From NCBI RefSeq assembly GCF_008831545.1, contig NZ_CP044524.1:467769-531768 (forward strand): DNA of 64,000 nt, written 5' to 3'. Position 1 is the stretch's first letter; each line of letters opens with the position of its first letter. A program made the translations under genes and the position numbers. Positions 1-8,987 of this stretch are shown here, piece after piece. The notes below the pieces were generated by a model. That model ran no database searches. It saw nothing but the letters and a program-made list of their open reading frames with translations, and was not told where the DNA came from. The DNA comes from Halorussus halophilus. GTDB lineage: Archaea; Halobacteriota; Halobacteria; Halobacteriales; Haladaptataceae.

Positions 1-290
1 ACGTGGAGTCCCCTGTCGAGGGCCGCCGTCACCTGCTCGTGGTGGAGCGTGTGCGGCGTGCCGATGAGTACAGCGTCCACGTCCTCCGCGTCAAGCATGG
101 CACGGAAGTCGTCGTACTGTGAGCCGTCACCGACGTACAGTTGCTCGCCAGCACTCCGCCGCGTCTCGGGGTCTACGTCTGCCAGCGCGGTCACTGTCGC
201 CCGCGGGTCCTGATTGAAGAGGCCGCCGACCGTGGTCCCGATGTAGCCGCCACCGATGACGCCGACTCTGAGTTTGTCACGCACAGACAT
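1..290 (-). CDS. Gfo/Idh/MocA-family NAD(P)-dependent oxidoreductase, N-terminal part (3' end outside window)
   Basis: The minus strand opens at an ATG at 290 and reads without a stop to the window edge. The first 97 residues begin MSVRDKLRVGVIGGGYIGTT, a Rossmann strand with the GxGxxG-type GGGYIG loop. ALADVDPE follows at the second strand, where the acidic residue usually binds the adenosine ribose. AVLIGTPHTLHHEQV matches the family's conserved (T/N)PxxxH segment. Members oxidise or reduce sugars, inositols and related substrates. The substrate domain lies outside the window, so the substrate cannot be guessed. Confidence 0.85.
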   Translation of the reverse strand, partial: MSVRDKLRVGVIGGGYIGTTVGGLFNQDPRATVTALADVDPETRRSAGEQLYVGDGSQYDDFRAMLDAEDVDAVLIGTPHTLHHEQVTAALDRGLH

Positions 291-412
291 GTACTTCGTT
301 CCGACTACGGCGTGACTGAAGAGTCGTTCGGAGACCGGAGATAATTGCGAGTAACGGAGCGACTGCGAAACGGGGAGCACTGCGAAACGAGGAGCGACGG
401 CGACTCGGCGAG

Positions 413-1645
413 TTACTGAGTATAGTCGAGCGCCACGACGCGCCCGTCGCCGTACATCACCAGTGCTTCGTCGTCGCCGTCACCGTCCAAGTCAGCCACC
501 GCGGGGTACTTGAAAATCGGCACGTCGCGCTCGTAGGTCGCCAGTACGTCGCCCGACTCGGGTGCGACGACCGAGACCATACCGTCCTTGCTCGGTGCGA
601 GGAGTTCCGGCGAGTCGTCGCCGTCTACGTCGGCGAGCGTCGGCGGCGGCATCATGGTTACGTCGGCGTTCGTCAGGGTCGTCGTCCACTCGATTGCCCC
701 GCTCGCGGTGTCGATAGCTCGGAGTTTCCCGTCCTTTGCGACGGCGTACACTTCGGATGTTCCGTCACCGTCGCCGTCGCCGATGGCGTGAACTGCGGCC
801 GCCTTGCCGAACTCGTGGTTCCACACCCGGGTACCGTTGCCAGCGTAGGCCGCGACTCGTCCGTCAGTCGTCGCCGCGACGATTCGGTGCTGGCCGTCGG
901 TCTCACTGGTCGCCAGCCACCCGACAGAGCCTGCTACCGTCCGCTGCCACGTCACGCTCCCATTCGGTTCCAGAACCGTCACGGTACCCTCGGTTCCGGG
1001 TGCAGAGCCGACGACCAACTCGTCGGTGCCGTCGCCGTCGAAGTCCGAAAGTTCGGGCGCCGCCCACGTCATCCCAAGTTGTTTCGACCACGCCGTCGTG
1101 CCGTTTTCGTGGACGACGAAGAGGGTGCCCTGCACGTCCGCGACGACGACTTCCTTGCCGCCGCCCGGCACGAAGTCGGCGACCACTGGTTCGGTGTAGC
1201 CGTAGGAACTCAAATTGTGTCGGAACTCGACGGTTCCGTCGGCGGCGCTCGCGGCGAAGACGACTCGTTCGGTCGTCGCGGCCAGCGCTTCTCGGCTTCC
1301 GTCGCCGTCGAAGTCCGCGACTGTCGGGTCCGCGACGGAGTGAATCGTGCAGTTCGTCGGCGGAACTTCGTACACCCACTCGGTCGAACCGTCGTCTCCG
1401 GAGAGTGCGTACAGCCCGCAGTTGTCCGCGCCGTCGGGGCCGCTCACCGGCGCGAAGACGAACTGCTGGCCGTCGATTTCCGCGACGGCAGGGGCGTGGT
1501 GGTTGCCGGTCATCTCTCGGGCCGTGTCGCTGACCCACTGTTCGCGCAACTCGCCACCCGCCGTCGTGCCGACGAAACCGTAGGCGGCGACGCCACCGAG
1601 TGCAAGGAGGACGAAAGCGAGGACGGCGACGGTCCGGGTTCGCAT
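413..1645 (-). CDS. Secreted or membrane-anchored FG-GAP/VCBS beta-propeller protein
   Basis: A 410-residue protein with a hydrophobic N-terminal segment at about residues 5-25 that serves as signal or anchor. The rest is repeats typical of FG-GAP/PQQ-like propellers. I see at least five calcium-loop motifs of the DxDGDG type, in the contexts VADFDGDGSREAL, LSDFDGDGTDELV, GDGDGDGTSEVY, LADVDGDDSPELL and VADLDGDGDDEAL. Such proteins are extracytoplasmic binding or scaffold proteins, and no catalytic residues are evident. The final repeat ends at the C-terminus, so the propeller looks complete. It is a single gene with about 120 bp to its neighbour, and its ligand is unknown. Confidence 0.8.
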   Translation of the reverse strand: MRTRTVAVLAFVLLALGGVAAYGFVGTTAGGELREQWVSDTAREMTGNHHAPAVAEIDGQQFVFAPVSGPDGADNCGLYALSGDDGSTEWVYEVPPTNCTIHSVADPTVADFDGDGSREALAATTERVVFAASAADGTVEFRHNLSSYGYTEPVVADFVPGGGKEVVVADVQGTLFVVHENGTTAWSKQLGMTWAAPELSDFDGDGTDELVVGSAPGTEGTVTVLEPNGSVTWQRTVAGSVGWLATSETDGQHRIVAATTDGRVAAYAGNGTRVWNHEFGKAAAVHAIGDGDGDGTSEVYAVAKDGKLRAIDTASGAIEWTTTLTNADVTMMPPPTLADVDGDDSPELLAPSKDGMVSVVAPESGDVLATYERDVPIFKYPAVADLDGDGDDEALVMYGDGRVVALDYTQ

Positions 1646-1753
1646 CGGTTGGAGTTAGGAGTGGGTGGGCAAAAGGGCGTTTATCGAAAGCGGAGTCGAA
1701 ACCATTCTAAATCAGCAACAACGCACTTCCCGCAAGCCGTCGTCACCATCTGC

Positions 1754-2293
1754 ATGGCAACTATCGTGGGGATCGAAGCCAGCGGCGGCGCGATACTCGC
1801 AGGTGACCGAGTACTGGCCGAAGGTGGCACCGTCGAGAGCAAGCACAAACGTCACGTCTTCGACTTCGGCGACGTGGGCGCGGCGGCAGTCGGCGAGTCG
1901 GGCGACATCGACGAGTTCCGCCGCCGTCTCGAATCCGAGAATCGTACCTACGAGACCGAACGCGGCGACCCGATGGACGTGATGCGGTTCGCAAACGTCG
2001 CCGCAGACATCGCAGGCGAAGAGGGCGTCGAGGCAATCGTGGTCGCTCGCGACAACAGAGACGTGCCCCGAGTCAGAGCTATCGACGCCGAGGGTGGCAT
2101 CCTCACCGACGAGACGGTCGCGTTCGGCTCTGGAGCCCAGTTCGCGCTTGGGGTCCTCGACGGTGCGACCGTCGATATCGACCTTCCGGCCGTGGAGGAA
2201 CTCGCACGCGACGCAATCGAAGCGGCGGCGGACCGCGACACGGCGACCGGAGCGGACATCGACACGTACCGCCTGAGCGGCGACGGGGCCTGA
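1754..2293 (+). CDS. Proteasome subunit-like Ntn-hydrolase-fold protein
   Basis: I start this at ATG 1754 (179 residues), because the reading frame upstream is not haloarchaeal-like. The N-terminus MATIVGIEASGGAILAGDR resembles the start of a mature 20S beta subunit, where a catalytic Thr is followed by a VG(I/V) strand and then by the (A)xDxR segment. Thr3 would correspond to the catalytic Thr1, and a basic SKHKRH stretch sits where Lys33 is expected. FGSGAQFALGVLDGA matches the GSG-A-xxxL helix of proteasome subunits. No long propeptide is seen. It may be a stand-alone paralogue of the haloarchaeal 20S proteasome; activity is not shown. Confidence 0.7.
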   Translation: MATIVGIEASGGAILAGDRVLAEGGTVESKHKRHVFDFGDVGAAAVGESGDIDEFRRRLESENRTYETERGDPMDVMRFANVAADIAGEEGVEAIVVARDNRDVPRVRAIDAEGGILTDETVAFGSGAQFALGVLDGATVDIDLPAVEELARDAIEAAADRDTATGADIDTYRLSGDGA

Positions 2294-2323
2294 TTTAAGT
2301 TGCGACGGTCCTACCCTGCGGGC

Positions 2324-2554
2324 ATGACGACCGTCGAAATCGAATACTGCGTCCCGTGTGGCATGCTCGACCGCGCTCAGAATCTGCAACGCGCGCTGCT
2401 GTCGGAGTACGGCGAGCGACTCGACTCCGTCGCGCTCGTAACTGGCGACAGCGGCGTCTTCGAGGTCCGAGCAGACGGCGAGGCGGTCTTCGACAAAGAG
2501 GAAGACGAGTACGACGAGGACGCGATTAGCGAGTCTATCGGCGATTACGTCTAA
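2324..2554 (+). CDS. Rdx/SelW-SelT-like thioredoxin-fold protein
   Basis: A 76-residue protein starting MTTVEIEYCVPCGMLDRA. The CVPC motif after the first strand is the CxxC(U) redox motif of the SelT/SelW/SelH (Rdx) family, and the length fits. An acidic stretch follows (FDKEEDEYDEDAISE), close to the family's G-x-FE(I/V) strand region. Members are small thiol-redox proteins of poorly defined role. ATG 2324 is used because the upstream extension lacks family similarity. It lies 30 bp after the proteasome-like gene on the same strand, so the two may be co-transcribed. Confidence 0.8.
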   Translation: MTTVEIEYCVPCGMLDRAQNLQRALLSEYGERLDSVALVTGDSGVFEVRADGEAVFDKEEDEYDEDAISESIGDYV

Positions 2555-2873
2555 CGTCGCACTGCGTCTTGAGTCTCGACCCCAGTAGTTAGGCACCCGC
2601 ACAACAGGTACCGACTCCGACAGCGTTCCATCACCTCGCGGCCGACCAGTTACAGGACCGCGTTACGCGTGCCCTGACGCCCGCGACGTGCTTCGAGGCG
2701 TCGAAAACCGTCTTCGGGCTTTATACGGAGTGCGGTGGTCCGAACTGTCGGGGATACGGAATGGGTAGTGTCAAACGTGGGGAAGCGGTCGCGGTTTCAA
2801 GTACTGACAGAGAACTCGACAGGCACCGCCTGTGGCGGAGTGAGCGTCGGGGTAGTCGGCGGGGTGAACGCCG
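2555..2873. other. Intergenic region before cetZ
   Basis: This is 319 bp between the Rdx-like gene and the CetZ gene. I find no tRNA-like fold and no acidic reading frame. A TATA-like TTTATAC lies near 2719-2725, about 150 bp before the CetZ start, so a long leader or a second promoter is possible. Confidence 0.4.
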
Positions 2874-4040
2874 ATGAAGTTGGCGATGGTCGGGTTCGGA
2901 CAGGCTGGCGGCAAGATAGTAGACAAGTTCATCGAGTACGACGAGCGGACGGGCAGTCAGACGGTCAGGTCGGCGGTGGCAGTCAACACCGCGAAGGCCG
3001 ACCTGATGGGTCTCGAACGAATCCCAGAGGAGAATCAAGTCCTCATCGGCCAGTCCCGAGTGAAAGGCCACGGGGTCGGTGCCGACAACGAACTCGGCGC
3101 TGAAATCGCCGAGGAGGACATCGACGAGATTCAGGGTGCAGTAGACAACGTGCCGATACACGACGTGGACGCGTTTCTCGTCGTCGCTGGGATGGGCGGC
3201 GGGACTGGGTCGGGCGGCGCACCGGTCCTCACCAAGTACCTCAAGCGCATCTACACCGAACCGGTGTACGGACTAGGCATCCTGCCAGGCCGCGAGGAGG
3301 GCGGTATCTACACGCTGAACGCGGCCCGCTCGTTCCAGACGTTCACCCGAGAAGTTGACAACTTGCTCGTCTTCGACAACGACGCGTGGCGACAGTCCGG
3401 CGAGTCGGTCGAAGTCGGCTACGACCGCATCAACGAGGAAATCGTCAGACGCTTCGGCATCCTCTTCGGCGCAGGCGAAGTTGGCTACGGCGACGACGTA
3501 GGCGAGAGCGTCGTGGACTCCAGCGAAATCATCAACACGCTTGGAACTGGTGGGGTCTCGACTATCGGCTACGCCGCAGAGGAAATCGACAATCCGAACA
3601 GCGGCCTCCTCTCGCGTTTCACCGGCACCGACGAAGTAGACCCGACCCACGCGACGAACCGACTGACGAGTCTCGTCCGGAAGGCGGCGTTGGGCCGACT
3701 GACGCTCCCCGCAGAGATAGAGAGCGCCGAGCGGTCGCTGTTCGTCGCCAGCGGTCCCTCCAAGTACCTCAACCGAAAGGGCATCGAGCGCGGTCGAAAG
3801 TGGTTGGAGAACGAAACTGGCTCGATGGAAGTTCGCGGCGGCGACTACCCGGTCGGTGACGCCAACCACGTCGCTGGCGTGGTGCTCCTCTCCGGCGTCT
3901 CAGACGTACCGCGAATCGAGGAGTTGCAGAACGTGGCCGTCGAGACTCAAGACAACATCGCCGACACCCGCGCGGAGAGCGAGCGCCAGACGGCCAACCT
4001 CGTCGAGGACGAGGACGGCGAACTGGACCCGCTGTTCTGA
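2874..4040 (+). CDS. cetZ: CetZ tubulin-like GTPase
   Basis: A 388-residue tubulin/FtsZ-superfamily protein. MKLAMVGFGQAGGKIVDKF is the N-terminal nucleotide-binding loop, and GMGGGTGSG at residues 106-114 is the tubulin signature motif. The NTAKADL segment and the long archaeal C-terminal domain fit CetZ better than FtsZ. CetZ proteins control haloarchaeal cell shape and motility by polymerising at the membrane. The acidic tail (LVEDEDGELDPLF) is typical. I use the ATG at 2874. The gene stands alone, convergent with the next gene. Haloarchaea carry several paralogues and I cannot say which this is. Confidence 0.93.
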   Translation: MKLAMVGFGQAGGKIVDKFIEYDERTGSQTVRSAVAVNTAKADLMGLERIPEENQVLIGQSRVKGHGVGADNELGAEIAEEDIDEIQGAVDNVPIHDVDAFLVVAGMGGGTGSGGAPVLTKYLKRIYTEPVYGLGILPGREEGGIYTLNAARSFQTFTREVDNLLVFDNDAWRQSGESVEVGYDRINEEIVRRFGILFGAGEVGYGDDVGESVVDSSEIINTLGTGGVSTIGYAAEEIDNPNSGLLSRFTGTDEVDPTHATNRLTSLVRKAALGRLTLPAEIESAERSLFVASGPSKYLNRKGIERGRKWLENETGSMEVRGGDYPVGDANHVAGVVLLSGVSDVPRIEELQNVAVETQDNIADTRAESERQTANLVEDEDGELDPLF

Positions 4041-4054
4041 GCAGTCTCTTCTTC

Positions 4055-5836
4055 CTACGAGACGTTCATCTCGGGGCTCGCAGGTTCCGGCACCGGTTTG
4101 TCAGCGTTCGCGGCCCGGGGCGGTATCGTCTCGACTTCGGGTTCTTCCTCGTTGGGGTAACGGTCGAGTTCGGCCGTAAACTGCTCGTTGTCGGCCGACG
4201 AACTGCGTTTCTCACCGGACAGCGCCGACTGCGTGCCCCGTTCGCCCTGCTCGTCCATCATCTCGAAGATGAGGACGCCGTCGTTCTCGAAGACGAGTTG
4301 ATACTTCGGCGAGAGGTGCATCGACATCGCCAACTTGCTTGTTCGGCGGTGTTGCATCCCGCGGACGGTGAACTCGCCTTTCGGCAAGTAGATGTAGTCG
4401 GGGTGCTTGTTGCTCTGGGAGAGCGTGTTCGTCATGCAGTGTGCGCTGTTGCAGGCCGACACGTCCCGGAAGAGCTGTAAGTGGTGGTTGTACGGTTCTT
4501 GGCCCTTCCACTCGACGCCCCACGGCCCGACCAGCATCGTGCGATGGGTCTGCTGTGGGAACCACTCGGCGGCGTCACCTTGCACGACGAACGTCGCTTC
4601 GCTGTTGGTGTGCGTTTCGACCCACTGCATCGCTTCGTCGTCGTCCTCGTCCATGAACTGCGGGAGCGAGGGACTCCCAGCGTGGGCGTCTACGCCGCTG
4701 GTCGCGTACATCGCGCCGCCCGCGAGGCCGACCATCGCGATGAGTACCATACACGCGGTGACGGCACTCCGACGAGTGACGGAGGCTCCGACCCTGTCGC
4801 GGAGTCGCGCCGCGACCACGTTGAGCAGGAACACTGCGCTGATAAGCGCCCCGACGAGCAGCGTGAATCGCGCCTTGCCCAACAAGATTGCTACGCCGAA
4901 GAACCACACCGGGAGGAAGAACCGCCGCTTGGCGAGCAGGTATAACGCGCCGACGACGGGCAGGAACTGCCAGAGAGATCCGATGAATGCGGCGTCCGGA
5001 CTGACGTGACCGATTGCCGACACCGCGCCGAAGAAGCCTCCACCGATTCCGCCGTGCGTGCCTGCGGCCCCGAGGAACACGTCCGGGCCGTGCATCGAGA
5101 TTATCTGTAGCCACCACGGCGAAGCCAACAGGATACCGCCGAAGCCGACGACCATCCCGCGGGTGAGACCCCAGAGCGAGCGGTCTAGCTCCAAGTAGAG
5201 GAGGAAGTAGCTCGTGGCGAAGAACACCGTGTACACCGGATGGGTCAAGATAGTCAGCGTGAACAACGCCAGCGACGGAACGACCCACCGGGCGTCTTTG
5301 TCCCTGTAGAGACGAAGACCGGCGTAGATTCCCGACAGAGAGAACAGGAACGCGGGGGCCCGGACGATGCCACCCGCGGAGATGTGCCACTGCAAGAGCG
5401 GCGGACTGACCGCGACGATGAGCGTCGCTAACGACGCCTGCGGGCGCGACCGAAGGAAGTCTCGAGCGAACAGATACAGCGGTACGAGATACGCGATACT
5501 CACCAGTCCCGGCAGATAGCGTGCAATTGTGATGCCTTCGATGCCAGTGAGGTCGCGTATCACCGCGACGGTGTAGAACATCAGCGGCGGGTAGGAAAAC
5601 GGCACTCCCTCTGCCGTGTAGTGTGGAATCGTCTTCGGGAGGGCGTAGCCGTTCTCGACAATTCGCTCCGCGATGAGCAGGTAGAGACCCGCTCCGAACG
5701 AAGGATACTGATGCGACCGGAGATACACGTACAGGATAGAGCAGGCTGCAAGGAGAGCGGGCGCGAACCAGAGGAGCTCTCGCTTGTACCCTCGCTCCTG
5801 TACCGTCGTCGTTTGTGATAGATTCTGTCCCGACAT
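4055..5836 (-). CDS. GT-C type polytopic membrane glycosyltransferase-like protein
   Basis: A 593-residue protein with a short cytoplasmic start and roughly ten hydrophobic helices up to about residue 380. A large soluble, presumably extracytoplasmic C-terminal domain and an acidic, proline-containing tail follow. The layout, with early loop residues before the second membrane span, resembles GT-C (PMT/DPM-dependent) glycosyltransferases that use lipid-linked sugars on the outer face. I do not see an unambiguous catalytic DE or DD pair, so the transferase assignment is by overall resemblance. No other glycosylation gene adjoins it. Confidence 0.55.
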   Translation of the reverse strand: MSGQNLSQTTTVQERGYKRELLWFAPALLAACSILYVYLRSHQYPSFGAGLYLLIAERIVENGYALPKTIPHYTAEGVPFSYPPLMFYTVAVIRDLTGIEGITIARYLPGLVSIAYLVPLYLFARDFLRSRPQASLATLIVAVSPPLLQWHISAGGIVRAPAFLFSLSGIYAGLRLYRDKDARWVVPSLALFTLTILTHPVYTVFFATSYFLLYLELDRSLWGLTRGMVVGFGGILLASPWWLQIISMHGPDVFLGAAGTHGGIGGGFFGAVSAIGHVSPDAAFIGSLWQFLPVVGALYLLAKRRFFLPVWFFGVAILLGKARFTLLVGALISAVFLLNVVAARLRDRVGASVTRRSAVTACMVLIAMVGLAGGAMYATSGVDAHAGSPSLPQFMDEDDDEAMQWVETHTNSEATFVVQGDAAEWFPQQTHRTMLVGPWGVEWKGQEPYNHHLQLFRDVSACNSAHCMTNTLSQSNKHPDYIYLPKGEFTVRGMQHRRTSKLAMSMHLSPKYQLVFENDGVLIFEMMDEQGERGTQSALSGEKRSSSADNEQFTAELDRYPNEEEPEVETIPPRAANADKPVPEPASPEMNVS

Positions 5837-6097
5837 AGTTGCAACTTCGAGTTGCGCCGTGATGCTAGACGCGTGTTCTCGATGTACCGTTTACCAGACT
5901 GACTCTTTGTTATCCAGGGGCTATGCGAACAAAACGTGGTACCATGTTCCCGCAAATGATGGTTACGGCCGTAGGAATTGTTTCAATGTTGTGTTTCACT
6001 CGAAACGGTTTGAAACGCACGAAACGGATGGCGCGAGAAAAATAAGGAAAGTAAAATCGGTGAAAGTTCGTTCGACGGTAGAGAGCGTCAGCAGCGG

Positions 6098-7357
6098 CTA
6101 TTCGTATCTTAGGGCGTCGATAGGGTCCGTGTGGGCCGCGTCCCACGCTGGATAGACGCCTGCGAGGACGCCGACGACGACACCGACGACGACTGCGGCC
6201 CCGAACCACTGCGGTTGGAACGCGAGCGGCAGGCCGATGAGTTGGGCACCGACGAAGCCGCCAACCATCCCGATGACCGCCCCGAGAATCGACCCCAACA
6301 CGCCGAGCATGACCGCTTCGAAGAGGAACAGTTGGAGGACGTCGCGGCTCTGTGCGCCGACGGCTTTCATGATGCCGATTTCGCGGGTGCGCTCGGTGAC
6401 CGACACCAACATGATGTTGGCGATGCCGATAGACCCGACGATGAGCGAAATGACCGCGATACCCGTGATGTACGCGGTGAACGTACTCGTGAGTTGTTTG
6501 ACCTGCCCGATTATCTGGTCTTGGGTGGTCACGCGGAACTCGTAGCCCTGACTCTTTATCTGGCGAGCATCAGAGCGTTCGCCGAGGTAGTTGTACACCC
6601 GGCCCTGAACGGCGTCCACTTGCCCCGGCGACTCGGCGACGACGAGAATCCGTCCGAACACTGGCATGCGAGTGTTGAGGCTCGGACTGAACGTCGTCCG
6701 CAGGTAGTACGGATTGGTGGGTGCGTAGATGCGCGGTTGCGGTCCTTGGCTGAACCCGAGGACGCTCTCGGAGCCTTGCGATTCGACGATTCCGACTACC
6801 GTCGCGTTCGCGGTGCCCCCTGCCGCGCGAGTGAACGTGATGTTCTCGCCGACGCTAACGTTGCTCCCGCTGAACATCCGCGCAGCGGGGCGGTTCAACA
6901 CGACTTCGCGTTGTCCACTCTGAAACGGCCCGCCCGAGAGGAACGTCAGATTCCGGACGCGGAAGTAGTCTGGCGACGTGACGGTTATCCACTGGCGCGC
7001 GACGGACGTGTTGTTGTGTGATACCGAAGTCGCAGCGATGCCGCTCTCGGGAACCGCTACTTCGACGCCGTCCAACTCTCGGATGTTGCTCACGTCGTAC
7101 TCCGTGAACACCGTCTGGCCGCCACCGCCGAGCGCGGGCACGCGACTGTCGCCCGGAGCTTGCGCGGTGACGTACATCGTCGCGGCGTTGCCACCCGCGA
7201 CTGTGCTGATGATGTCTTGCTGGAGGCTCGTCCCCAGCGTGACGAACGTGATGACCGCCGCGACGCCGATGATGACCCCGAGCGTCGTCAGCGTCGAGCG
7301 GAGTTTGTGTTCCCGAATGTTGCGCCAACTGATTCGTGCAGTCTCTAAGACGTTCAT
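6098..7357 (-). CDS. MacB/FtsX-type ABC transporter permease
   Basis: Starting at ATG 7357 the protein has 419 residues. It begins MNVLETARISWRNIREHKLR followed by the first membrane helix (LGVIIGVAAVITFVTLG), the MacB start pattern. A periplasm-type domain covers about residues 45-290. Three C-terminal helices form the FtsX domain, including ITERTREIGIMKAVGA-like sequence (VTERTREIGIMKAVGAQ), the hallmark coupling region. These permeases work as dimers with a LolD/MacB-like ATPase in mechanotransmission or efflux. No ATPase gene is adjacent on either side, so the partner must be elsewhere. Upstream is a divergent aldehyde dehydrogenase. Confidence 0.9.
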   Translation of the reverse strand: MNVLETARISWRNIREHKLRSTLTTLGVIIGVAAVITFVTLGTSLQQDIISTVAGGNAATMYVTAQAPGDSRVPALGGGGQTVFTEYDVSNIRELDGVEVAVPESGIAATSVSHNNTSVARQWITVTSPDYFRVRNLTFLSGGPFQSGQREVVLNRPAARMFSGSNVSVGENITFTRAAGGTANATVVGIVESQGSESVLGFSQGPQPRIYAPTNPYYLRTTFSPSLNTRMPVFGRILVVAESPGQVDAVQGRVYNYLGERSDARQIKSQGYEFRVTTQDQIIGQVKQLTSTFTAYITGIAVISLIVGSIGIANIMLVSVTERTREIGIMKAVGAQSRDVLQLFLFEAVMLGVLGSILGAVIGMVGGFVGAQLIGLPLAFQPQWFGAAVVVGVVVGVLAGVYPAWDAAHTDPIDALRYE

Positions 7358-7567
7358 CGTGTCTCCCCCTACCGGAACCCCCGTCTGTGTCCCAATCCGT
7401 GACGTCCCGTACGCGTCGTTACAGGTCCCACCGGCAAAAGCCCTTGAGCCGAAACGTCGCGTTACGTGCCGGTAACGGTTGCACACGCCAGTTAAGCAGA
7501 GAGAAACCACGGGGAGAATTCGCTCCCGCCCGAAGGTACAACCCGCTGGCGGTCGGAGTGTCCCGCT

Positions 7568-8971
7568 ATGGAGCGCACGAATCCCTCAACGGGCGAGTCG
7601 CTCGAATCTATCGGATCCGACACCGAGCAAGACGTAGCGGACGCGCTGGACCGCGCGACCGAGGTGTTCGAGGAGTGGAAAGAGGTCCGCATTCAGAAGC
7701 GCCAAACACTCCTCGCAGACGCGGGCGCGGTGCTTCGTGAGAACAAGCGAGAGTACGCCGAACTGATGACCGAGGAGATGGGTAAACCCGTCGAATCGGC
7801 CGTCTCCGAAGTCGAGAAGTGTGCGTGGGTCTGTGACTACTACGCCGAGAACGCGGCCGAACATCTACAGGACGAGCATCTCGGCGGGGAGGAGTACGCG
7901 AAGACGTACGTCTCCTACGAACCGATGGGGCCGATTCTGGCGGTCATGCCGTGGAACTTCCCGTTCTGGCAGGTGTTCCGATTCGCCGCACCGCATCTCA
8001 CGGCTGGCAACGTCGGCCTGCTCAAGCACGCGTCGAACGTCCCCGGGTGCTCGCGGGCGATTCAGGAGGTGTTCGAGGAGGCGGGCTACCCGGAAGGCGT
8101 CTTCCAGTCGTTGCTCGTCGGCTCTGACGAGATGGACGACGTACTCACCGACGACCGCATCGCGGCCGTCACCCTCACCGGGAGCGAGCGCGCGGGGCGT
8201 GCAGTCGCCGAGAGCGCGGGCCAGCAACTCAAGAAGACCGTTCTCGAACTGGGCGGGAGCGACCCCTTCGTCGTGCTGGACGACGCCGACGTAGAAGCGG
8301 CGGCGAAGACCGGTGTGCGCGCCAGAACAATCAACTCCGGGCAATCCTGCATCGCGGCAAAACGGTTCATCGTCCACACCGACGTGTACGACGAGTGGCT
8401 CGACAAGTTCACCGACGAGATGGAGTCGCTGACCGTCGGCGACCCGATGGAAGAAGAGACGGACGTCGGCCCACAGGCCCGCGAAGACCTGATGGCCGAC
8501 TTCCACGAGCAGGTCCAAGAGAGCGTCGAGGCGGGCGCGACCCTCGAAGTCGGCGGCGAACCGCTGGACAGAGACGGGTTCTACTATCCGCCGACGGTGT
8601 TGACCGACGTGCCACGAGACTCGCCTGCCGCCGCCGAAGAAGTGTTCGGCCCCGCCGCGGCCGTCTTCGAAGTCGAGGACGAACAGGAGGCCATCGAACT
8701 GGCGAACGACACGAACCTCGGACTCGGGGCGTCGGTCTGGTCGAAGGACCTAGAGCGCGGCGAGCGCGTCGCCCACGAAATCAAGGCTGGCTGTACGTTC
8801 GTCAACGAACTCGTCAAGTCCGACCCCAGACTCCCCTTCGGTGGCGTGAAAGACTCGGGATACGGCCGAGAACTGGCTAAGCACGGCATTCAGGAGTTCG
8901 TCAACAAGAAGACCGTCTGGGTGCAGGAAGCGAACGCTGGCGGGGAGGACGTGGACCTGAGCATCGAGTAG
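7568..8971 (+). CDS. NAD(P)-dependent aldehyde dehydrogenase, succinate-semialdehyde dehydrogenase-like
   Basis: A 467-residue ALDH-superfamily enzyme. Seen directly: the PWNFPFWQ nucleotide-site segment, ELGGSDPFVV with the general base Glu227, and NSGQSCIAAKR with the catalytic nucleophile Cys261. FGGVKDSGYGRE lies near the C-terminus. The short N-terminus (ERTNPSTGESL) and the GSDP variant of the ELGG motif resemble bacterial and archaeal semialdehyde dehydrogenases (GabD/YneI type). The reaction oxidises an aldehyde to its acid, and the substrate is not fixed by sequence. It is divergent from the MacB-like permease and convergent with a DUF6884 gene. Confidence 0.9.
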   Translation: MERTNPSTGESLESIGSDTEQDVADALDRATEVFEEWKEVRIQKRQTLLADAGAVLRENKREYAELMTEEMGKPVESAVSEVEKCAWVCDYYAENAAEHLQDEHLGGEEYAKTYVSYEPMGPILAVMPWNFPFWQVFRFAAPHLTAGNVGLLKHASNVPGCSRAIQEVFEEAGYPEGVFQSLLVGSDEMDDVLTDDRIAAVTLTGSERAGRAVAESAGQQLKKTVLELGGSDPFVVLDDADVEAAAKTGVRARTINSGQSCIAAKRFIVHTDVYDEWLDKFTDEMESLTVGDPMEEETDVGPQAREDLMADFHEQVQESVEAGATLEVGGEPLDRDGFYYPPTVLTDVPRDSPAAAEEVFGPAAAVFEVEDEQEAIELANDTNLGLGASVWSKDLERGERVAHEIKAGCTFVNELVKSDPRLPFGGVKDSGYGRELAKHGIQEFVNKKTVWVQEANAGGEDVDLSIE

Positions 8972-8987
8972 GACGCTCCCTCTGCGT

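Noticed and set aside
736..2293. Long plus-strand frames over the FG-GAP gene
   Set aside because: They are Arg- and Pro-rich and lie opposite a clear FG-GAP protein. Only the part from ATG 1754 reads as a real protein.
1712..2602. 296-codon minus-strand frame over the proteasome-like gene
   Set aside because: It has no recognisable family and lies opposite two clear plus-strand genes.
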